A stretch of DNA of 8,670 nt, taken from an uncultured Bacteroidales bacterium (GTDB lineage: Bacteria > Bacteroidota > Bacteroidia > Bacteroidales > Paludibacteraceae). A program made the position numbers and the translations under genes. The stretch lies in NCBI GenBank assembly GCA_937886455.1, contig CALGCU010000296.1, positions 1-8,670 on the forward strand, read 5' to 3'. Of this stretch, positions 5,395-8,670 are shown piece by piece (the stretch's first letter is position 1; each line of letters begins with the position of its first letter). A model generated the notes under the pieces. That model ran no database searches. It worked only from the letters and a program-made list of their open reading frames with translations, and had not been told where the DNA came from.

Positions 5395-5428
5395 AGATAT
5401 GGTTCTTTTATTAGTGTTCTTGTTCGGT

Positions 5429-5797
5429 TTAGACGTAATATTTAATTAGTTCTTGGGCAAGGTTTGAGCCTTGTTGAGCAGCTATTTCAAGAGCCTTGAT
5501 AGCTGCTTGTCGCTGTCTGGTTTTGTCTTGCGTAACCATACGTACAGCCTGAACATAATTCCAAAGCGAATTGGGTTGTCGCAGTGCAAGATGAGATAGA
5601 GCATATTCATCCGCAAGAATCTCGTCATACGTTTGGAGGCGATAATGCCCGACTTCATGCAGGAGTACAAATTTCTGTGCATGCGAAGGAAGTAACGACA
5701 TAGCTTGTTGATTGAGCATGATGGTACCTGTTGCCATGTTAACTTTCGCCGGATTAGACGGTCTGTCAGTAAATATGGGTAATGTGACTATCTTCAT
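5429..5797 (-). CDS. Small HExxH zinc metallopeptidase, 122 aa
   Basis: The catalytic motif HEVGH lies at residues 47-51, and a downstream acidic cluster (YDEILADEYAL, residues 57-67) probably supplies the third zinc ligand as in gluzincins. HExxH marks zinc binding (two His) and catalysis (Glu). I chose the ATG at 5795-5797 (MKIVTLPIF), 10 bp after the previous stop. The in-frame ATG at 5836 would overlap that gene by 29 bp. There is no signal peptide or membrane helix, so the enzyme is cytoplasmic or packaged. After the motif come a helical region and an Ala/Gln-rich helix (residues 94-122). Candidate roles are maturation of virion proteins, host-regulator cleavage (compare the similar short motif of ImmA-type proteins), or entry. 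No exact family is assigned. Confidence 0.8.
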   Translation of the reverse strand: MKIVTLPIFTDRPSNPAKVNMATGTIMLNQQAMSLLPSHAQKFVLLHEVGHYRLQTYDEILADEYALSHLALRQPNSLWNYVQAVRMVTQDKTRQRQAAIKALEIAAQQGSNLAQELIKYYV

Positions 5798-5807
5798 AAT
5801 GCGCTTA

Positions 5808-6053
5808 TCATCTTCTACCAAGAGCACCTCCCACAATAGAACCTACAGCTGTTGCAATGGCAGCATACATAGTATATTGATTATCTTGAGTTGCTTCGGT
5901 GTATGTGTAAGAATTATCGTTGATTTGCGACGTCTGATTGCCGGAATTAGTAGCAGTGGACTGCGTTTTAGACAAAAACAGAACCGCCACGACAATTACC
6001 ATAACAGTGATTGCAGTGATAGTGATAGTTTTATGATCTGATACGAATTGCAT
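5808..6053 (-). CDS. 81-aa membrane protein with glycine-zipper end; paralogue of 72-aa protein
   Basis: Residues 9-28 form a membrane helix. A Ser/Thr/Asn-rich linker follows (TATNSGNQTSQINDNSYTYT). Residues 62-79 are a second, weaker hydrophobic stretch with small residues (YAAIATAVGSIVGGALG), a glycine-zipper-like helix that could insert into or oligomerise in a membrane. The TNSGN and DNS motifs and the overall plan match the 72-aa protein encoded just upstream (6075-6293), so I call the two paralogues. Family not recognised. Virion membrane proteins, or a pore used in genome delivery, are the likely roles by context. Confidence 0.8.
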   Translation of the reverse strand: MQFVSDHKTITITAITVMVIVVAVLFLSKTQSTATNSGNQTSQINDNSYTYTEATQDNQYTMYAAIATAVGSIVGGALGRR

Positions 6054-6074
6054 GTGGTGTTCTGTTTAGTTATT

Positions 6075-6293
6075 CTAAGCTCCCGCATTGACCCCTACTT
6101 TATTACCCGTCAAGAAGTCAAGATTCGTTGTAGAATGCTTAGTAGATGAGTTGTCAGTAATAACGTTGCTCACATTGCCCGAGTTGGTAATATTGGATGA
6201 AGATGCTCGTTTACCAATAAAGATAACAAGAAATACAACCAACAATGCTGCAATAAGCCCAATAATTGTCCAGTTTACTTTAGAAGTGTTCAT
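6075..6293 (-). CDS. 72-aa single-pass membrane protein, paralogue of 81-aa protein
   Basis: N-terminal MNTSKVNW is followed by a membrane helix (residues 9-27, TIIGLIAALLVVFLVIFIG), the basic stop KR, and a Ser/Asn-rich tail (NITNSGNVSNVITDNSST) that resembles the linker of the 81-aa protein. The ATG overlaps the TGA of the preceding 155-aa gene by 4 bp (ATGA), indicating coupled translation. The size and topology fit a small virion membrane protein. A filamentous-phage coat protein is an alternative but less likely, since there is no cleavable signal-peptide pattern. Confidence 0.8.
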   Translation of the reverse strand: MNTSKVNWTIIGLIAALLVVFLVIFIGKRASSSNITNSGNVSNVITDNSSTKHSTTNLDFLTGNKVGVNAGA

Positions 6294-6757
6294 TTTTTGT
6301 TTTTTAGGTAAATTGCAAATAGCGCGACAAGTACCACTGCGACAACAATAGTAACCAGCAGTATTGTATTGCGTTTTTGTTTTTGTTCGTTTTGTTTTTG
6401 TTCAGCTTGGATTCTGGCGAGCTCTACAGAATTGTCTCCTTCCGGATCACCAAAAAGTGATGATAGTGCGTCGAACATTCCATTAGTAAGCCCTTCAGCT
6501 GCATCAATCCATTGGTCGTTTGATATTTTAGAGGTTGGTCCCGTGTCCTCTCCATCAGCAGCAGCTGCTTCAGGATACAGAAAAAGGATAACCTTTCGGA
6601 ATACATCCTCAGACATATCGCATACTATGTATAGATCTTTAAGTGTTGGTGTATCTGTGAAGACTCCTGCTTGCTTAAAGAGCGCAAGCACACCGTTTGA
6701 GTGTGCTTGCATTCTGCTTTGGAGATCACGCAACACTTTTATTTGTTGTGGTGTCAT
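6290..6757 (-). CDS. 155-aa tail-anchored protein next to the capsid gene
   Basis: Residues 1-63 are a helical soluble domain (MTPQQIKVLRDLQSRMQAHS, then DLYIVCDMSEDVFRKVILFL). Residues 64-80 are an Ala/Gly/Asp linker. Residues 81-103 are an amphipathic segment. Residues 111-128 are a Gln/Glu/Lys-rich helix, and residues 131-150 are a C-terminal membrane helix with basic KNKK after it. The soluble part therefore faces the cytoplasm (or the capsid), by the positive-inside rule. It is the first gene after the capsid candidate, separated from it by the 6794-6836 hairpin. I infer a minor capsid or membrane-to-capsid linker. Family not recognised. Confidence 0.8.
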   Translation of the reverse strand: MTPQQIKVLRDLQSRMQAHSNGVLALFKQAGVFTDTPTLKDLYIVCDMSEDVFRKVILFLYPEAAAADGEDTGPTSKISNDQWIDAAEGLTNGMFDALSSLFGDPEGDNSVELARIQAEQKQNEQKQKRNTILLVTIVVAVVLVALFAIYLKNKK

Positions 6758-6793
6758 AGTTTTTTGTGTTGTTTTTTTTGCGTGTTGGAGAAT

Positions 6794-6836
6794 TGTTCCG
6801 ACACATACGATAGATCTACTGCAGTGTGTCGGAACA
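6794..6836. repeat. 12-bp inverted repeat after the capsid gene
   Basis: TGTTCCGACACA (6794-6805) and TGTGTCGGAACA (6825-6836) are perfect inverted copies. The 19-nt loop contains a second palindrome, TAGATCTA (6811-6818). It lies 18 bp downstream of the 226-aa gene stop. No T-run follows on the minus strand, so it is not a standard terminator. It may act as a 3'-end stabiliser for abundant capsid mRNA or a leaky attenuator. A protein-binding or recombination site is also possible. Confidence 0.7.
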
Positions 6837-6854
6837 TTGAAAAAGTGGGAGGTG

Positions 6855-7535
6855 TTATGCCTGTTTACGCGCGTAAGCGATAGTTACGTTTTCAGCTGCT
6901 TCTTGAGCTTTGCGATCAAGAGCCATAGCAGTATCTAACGATGCGCCAAATGAGAAGCTGAGAGTTACAATACGTTTTGCGCGGACTGTGTAAAGCAATG
7001 TTTCCATTCCCGAAAGCTTCCAACCATTAACGTCATCAACGTGTACGTTGTTGATGTTGTTGGTTGAACCATCTTGATAGCTTGATGGGACTCTTTGCTC
7101 TTCGCTGTAAGATTTCCATGGAGTATCCTTACGGTAAACGATTGGTTCGTCCAACTGGTCAGCGTCATCCACCTTGATTGCAATTTTACGCAAACGAGTT
7201 GGATTGTGCTTGATGTAGTCCAAGAGGGTTTTCACTGTTCTTGGTGCACCTTTAGCGGTCAATCCGGTTACTACCTCGCCATCTTTCAAAGCATTGTATC
7301 CTTCAACTTCAAGCGTTGGGTTGATGTTGATTTTCACATCACTTTCGGTTGTATTTGTGAGCTTAACTTGGAAGTTTTTACCTCCATCTTCTTCAGTGAT
7401 AAAAGAAGTTGCTGCACCAAAGTCAACCATATTGTCGCCAGCTCCTACATAAGAGTTACCTTCTGCGCGTCCTTCCATTGCTTTTTGCAAAGCTGCATCG
7501 TCAACTACGATGCTTCCAATTTTTTTCTTATTCAT
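6855..7535 (-). CDS. Candidate major capsid protein, 226 aa
   Basis: This is a soluble protein with no signal peptide or membrane helix. The N-terminal 40 residues (MNKKKIGSIVVDDAALQKAM, then YVGAGDNMVDFGAA) lead into alternating beta-prone stretches: FQVKLTNTTESDVKININP (about residues 55-73), RKIAIKVDD (about 117-125) and LYTVRAKRIVTLSFSFGASL (about 181-200). The last 25 residues are helical and Ala-rich. It sits near the promoter and is followed by a stable hairpin, as expected for the most abundant product. I infer the major capsid protein. A double jelly roll is usually larger (PM2 P2 is about 270 aa), so a compact double or a single jelly roll should both be considered. The family assignment is from composition and context, not from a recognised signature. 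Confidence 0.7.
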   Translation of the reverse strand: MNKKKIGSIVVDDAALQKAMEGRAEGNSYVGAGDNMVDFGAATSFITEEDGGKNFQVKLTNTTESDVKININPTLEVEGYNALKDGEVVTGLTAKGAPRTVKTLLDYIKHNPTRLRKIAIKVDDADQLDEPIVYRKDTPWKSYSEEQRVPSSYQDGSTNNINNVHVDDVNGWKLSGMETLLYTVRAKRIVTLSFSFGASLDTAMALDRKAQEAAENVTIAYARKQA

Positions 7536-7556
7536 GTGTAGTGTGTTGTTTGTTGA

Positions 7557-7685
7557 TTAGGCTTCTTCGGAAGCATTTACCTTGTTAGTACTTGTGGTGA
7601 ATTTGTCTTTGTTTGCGTAGATTAGCACTCCGAGCATAACTACGCATACGATGCCAATAATAACGGCTGTTTTAGTTTGGTTCAT
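7557..7685 (-). CDS. 42-aa single-pass membrane protein, first gene of the operon
   Basis: ATG at 7683-7685, TAA at 7557-7559. MNQTKTAVIIGIVCVVMLGV begins a membrane helix covering residues 7-23, and a polar tail follows (YANKDKFTTSTNKVNASEEA). The gene lies about 40 nt after the predicted transcription start and 21 bp before the capsid candidate, so it should be highly expressed. The location suggests a structural virion membrane protein. Family not recognised. Confidence 0.75.
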   Translation of the reverse strand: MNQTKTAVIIGIVCVVMLGVLIYANKDKFTTSTNKVNASEEA

Positions 7686-7731
7686 GTTTTGTGAATTAAT
7701 GTGGTTAAGTTATTGAATTGAAAAACACGAG

Positions 7732-7739
7732 CAAAGATA
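7732..7739 (-). promoter_or_regulatory. -7 box of the structural operon promoter
   Basis: On the minus strand the sequence is TATCTTTG, an exact TAnnTTTG Bacteroides -7 box followed by C, about 47 nt before the first ATG. I found no other exact copy on this strand in my scan. The expected -33 position holds CAAA instead of TTTG, so the promoter is probably weak alone. Together with the upstream tandem repeats, this suggests dependence on an activator. Confidence 0.6.
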
Positions 7740-7776
7740 ATGTTAGCGAGAGATGCGTTTGTGGTTATAAAAAAGC

Positions 7777-7806
7777 ATGTGTAGTTATGTGTAGTTATGT
7801 GTAGTT
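7777..7806. repeat. Three tandem 10-bp repeats upstream of the operon promoter
   Basis: ATGTGTAGTT occurs three times head to tail (7777-7786, 7787-7796, 7797-7806). The 10-bp period is about one helical turn, so a protein would contact the same face of DNA at each copy. The array lies about 40-70 bp upstream of the -7 box on the minus strand, a typical activator position, and just past the terminator of the helix-turn-helix gene. An iteron-like role in replication is the alternative. Confidence 0.7.
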
Positions 7807-7810
7807 ATAT

Positions 7811-7837
7811 AAAAAAAAGCGACATTTAAGTCGCTTT
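7811..7837 (-). terminator. Rho-independent terminator after the helix-turn-helix gene
   Basis: On the minus strand, AAAGCGAC and GTCGCTTT form an 8-bp stem with a 6-nt loop (TTAAAT), followed by an uninterrupted run of Ts (eight in total, three of them within the stem). It begins at the stop codon of the 61-aa gene. It is the only strong minus-strand terminator I see in the window and separates the ATPase/regulator end from the structural promoter. Confidence 0.85.
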
Positions 7838-8022
7838 CAAGGTAGTGTTATTCCGTACTTTGTGCAGATGTATTGTACAGCTGCTGGTGTGAGGAATTGG
7901 TCTCGTGGGTGTACTCCGTATTGTGCGAGTTGGTTTGCCTCTGCTTTGCACCACTTGCGGAGTGTTCCGATGGAGACTCCTGCTGCTCGCGCGAGCTCGT
8001 TTTTGTAAAGTGCTTTTGTCAT
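7837..8022 (-). CDS. 61-aa helix-turn-helix protein, DUF4248-like
   Basis: The sequence YKNELARAAGVSIGTLRKWC (residues 6-25) is a typical helix-turn-helix with the turn at AGVS and the recognition helix after it. The second half (GVHPRDQFLTPAAVQYIC, residues 36-53) matches the pattern of small Bacteroides DUF4248 proteins: a G-x-x-P-x-D-x-x-x-(T/P)-P-x-x-V-x-x-I end. These are about 60-80 aa proteins frequent in Bacteroidales genomes and mobile elements, with no proven function that I know. The ATG overlaps the ATPase TGA by 4 bp, so the two are coupled. A terminator follows at once, and three tandem 10-bp repeats lie immediately beyond it, which are candidate binding sites. I infer a transcriptional regulator of the element. 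Confidence 0.8.
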   Translation of the reverse strand: MTKALYKNELARAAGVSIGTLRKWCKAEANQLAQYGVHPRDQFLTPAAVQYICTKYGITLP

Positions 8023-8561
8023 GTTTGTGTAATGATTTCTTTGTGGTGTGGATTTGTGATGGCTTTTTGATTGACTCTATTTTGTGCCTCCATGATCTGG
8101 GCATAGTTGAGCAAGTACTGCTTGCGTGATGCTATGTTATCGAGGGTTTTGAAGAGAATGATTTCGGTGTAATAGGGATAGAAGACGGGGGGTACGCGTG
8201 TGAATCCGTGAGCTACATAAAAGACATCACATTCGTTCTGACGTCGGTCTATAAGGAGCTGCTCTATGTCCGGGTCGAGTGGTCGTATGAATGTTTTGCA
8301 GTCGTCAAACACAATAATTCCCTGCTTGAAGTACTTTAGTCGCGGAATAGTGTAGTTTCGGCGGATGATGTGCCGACGGAGTCCGGTAAAGAGATAATCG
8401 GCAGGTGTAGCGAGATTGGTATCTTCAAGGTCGGTCCATTCATTAGGGTGCGGAGTGATAACCAGGCATTTTTGTCCGGAAGCATAGAGAATCTGTCGAA
8501 GGAGCGTTGTTTTGCCGGTTCCGTTGGTACCGAGTATTATGGTCATTTTGGCTCGTCTCAT
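8019..8561 (-). CDS. P-loop ATPase, packaging or assembly type, 180 aa
   Basis: Walker A is GTNGTGKTT (residues 11-19). Walker B is GIIVFDD (81-87) and ends in two acidic residues. A sensor-like strand DVFYVAHGF (112-120) follows an arginine pair (RR, 106-107), a possible arginine finger. Order and spacing fit the FtsK/HerA superfamily branch that includes virus packaging ATPases (PRD1 P9/A32 type) and the Zot/pI assembly ATPases of filamentous phages. There is no membrane helix or periplasmic tail, which argues for a packaging ATPase over Zot. The start at 8559-8561 is used because it lies 14 bp after the preceding stop. Met6 (8544-8546) is an alternative. The end overlaps the helix-turn-helix gene by 4 bp. 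It acts in the cytoplasm, powering genome translocation into the particle (inference). Confidence 0.85.
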   Translation of the reverse strand: MRRAKMTIILGTNGTGKTTLLRQILYASGQKCLVITPHPNEWTDLEDTNLATPADYLFTGLRRHIIRRNYTIPRLKYFKQGIIVFDDCKTFIRPLDPDIEQLLIDRRQNECDVFYVAHGFTRVPPVFYPYYTEIILFKTLDNIASRKQYLLNYAQIMEAQNRVNQKAITNPHHKEIITQT

Positions 8562-8575
8562 GGGAATGGTATATT

Positions 8576-8670
8576 TTAGGATTCTTTTTGAACGGGATTA
8601 ACGGGAGGGGCGGGTGGCAATACGGCAGGTGTAGCAAGGGCTGTATTTTGTTTTCTTTGCTGTAATGCTG
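8576..8670 (-). CDS. 3' end of a gene entering from the right edge (Pro/Ala-rich tail)
   Basis: The frame entering from the right edge reads ALQQRKQNTALATPAVLPPA and ends at TAA 8576-8578, 14 bp before the ATPase start. It is a flexible Pro/Ala/Val-rich C-terminal tail. Another frame here is also open but runs on into the ATPase as a shadow. If position 8670 is joined to position 1, this piece continues in frame from the gene at 1-670 (the joining codon is TCA, Ser) and completes a 254-aa protein. If the window is not circular, it is the tail of a different, unseen upstream gene. Confidence 0.6.
   Translation of the reverse strand, partial: ALQQRKQNTALATPAVLPPAPPVNPVQKES

Noticed and set aside
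5798..5836. Upstream start for the metallopeptidase
   Set aside because: It would overlap the 81-aa gene by 29 bp. The ATG at 5795-5797 gives normal spacing.
6794..6836. Inverted repeat as a XerCD dif-type site
   Set aside because: dif sites have two 11-bp arms with a 6-8 bp centre. Here the centre is 19 nt and the arms do not resemble the dif arms I know.
6369..6938. Long plus-strand ORF of 189 codons
   Set aside because: It is the antisense shadow of the 155-aa gene and the end of the capsid gene. It has a Ser/Cys/Phe-rich composition and crosses the hairpin at 6794-6836.
7777..7806. Tandem repeats as a CRISPR array
   Set aside because: The units are 10 bp with no spacers between them.
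8443..8637. Minus-strand ORF of 64 codons overlapping the ATPase start
   Set aside because: It is in a shifted frame over the Walker A region, is His/Pro/Asn-rich and low in quality. The other frame gives a coherent Pro-rich tail with a stop just before the ATPase.

Overview
The window looks like most or all of a small virus-like element of a Bacteroidales host (gut Bacteroides or relatives). The host call rests on exact Bacteroides-type promoter boxes (TTTG about 19-20 bp before TAnnTTTG), a DUF4248-like small DNA-binding protein, fibre motifs typical of gut Bacteroidetes phages (GL-x-x-x-W-x-K-I-K-x-Y), and no Shine-Dalgarno sequences. Every gene I can support is on the minus strand, tightly spaced or overlapping, so the window reads right to left. 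All plus-strand ORFs are shadows.

Layout in transcription order. A single exact minus-strand -7 box (7732-7739), with three tandem 10-bp repeats upstream, precedes a 42-aa membrane protein and a 226-aa soluble protein that I infer to be the capsid protein. Next comes a run of small proteins with one membrane segment (155, 72 and 81 aa), a 122-aa HExxH metallopeptidase, a 276-aa anchored coiled-coil protein, a membrane protein split by a +1 frameshift, and 148-aa and 43-aa membrane proteins. Then follow a 133-aa protein, a 94-aa membrane protein with a Cpl-7-like wall-binding domain, a 262-aa protein, a 49-aa protein, a 108-aa mini-fibre, a 128-aa paralogue of the 133-aa protein, an 86-aa mini-fibre and a gene that runs off the left edge. 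On the right edge are the 3' end of a gene, a 180-aa P-loop ATPase and a 61-aa helix-turn-helix protein, ending in a strong minus-strand terminator (7811-7837).

The left-edge gene and the right-edge gene fragment join in frame across the window ends, giving a 254-aa protein. With one promoter and one terminator lying back to back, this suggests (inference) that the window is a complete circular genome of 8670 nt transcribed as one unit. The content, one packaging-type ATPase, one candidate capsid protein, many tiny membrane proteins and several spike proteins, fits a tailless membrane-containing virus (PM2 or FLiP-like in plan), or less well an inovirus. I see no replication initiator, integrase or recombinase.

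The most unusual feature is a pair of plus-strand small-RNA candidates of about 60-70 nt (about 984-1043 and 3114-3182). Each has a consensus Bacteroides promoter and a terminator hairpin with eight Ts. Each runs convergently into the stop codon of one of the two paralogous 128/133-aa genes, so a gene plus convergent RNA module appears twice.
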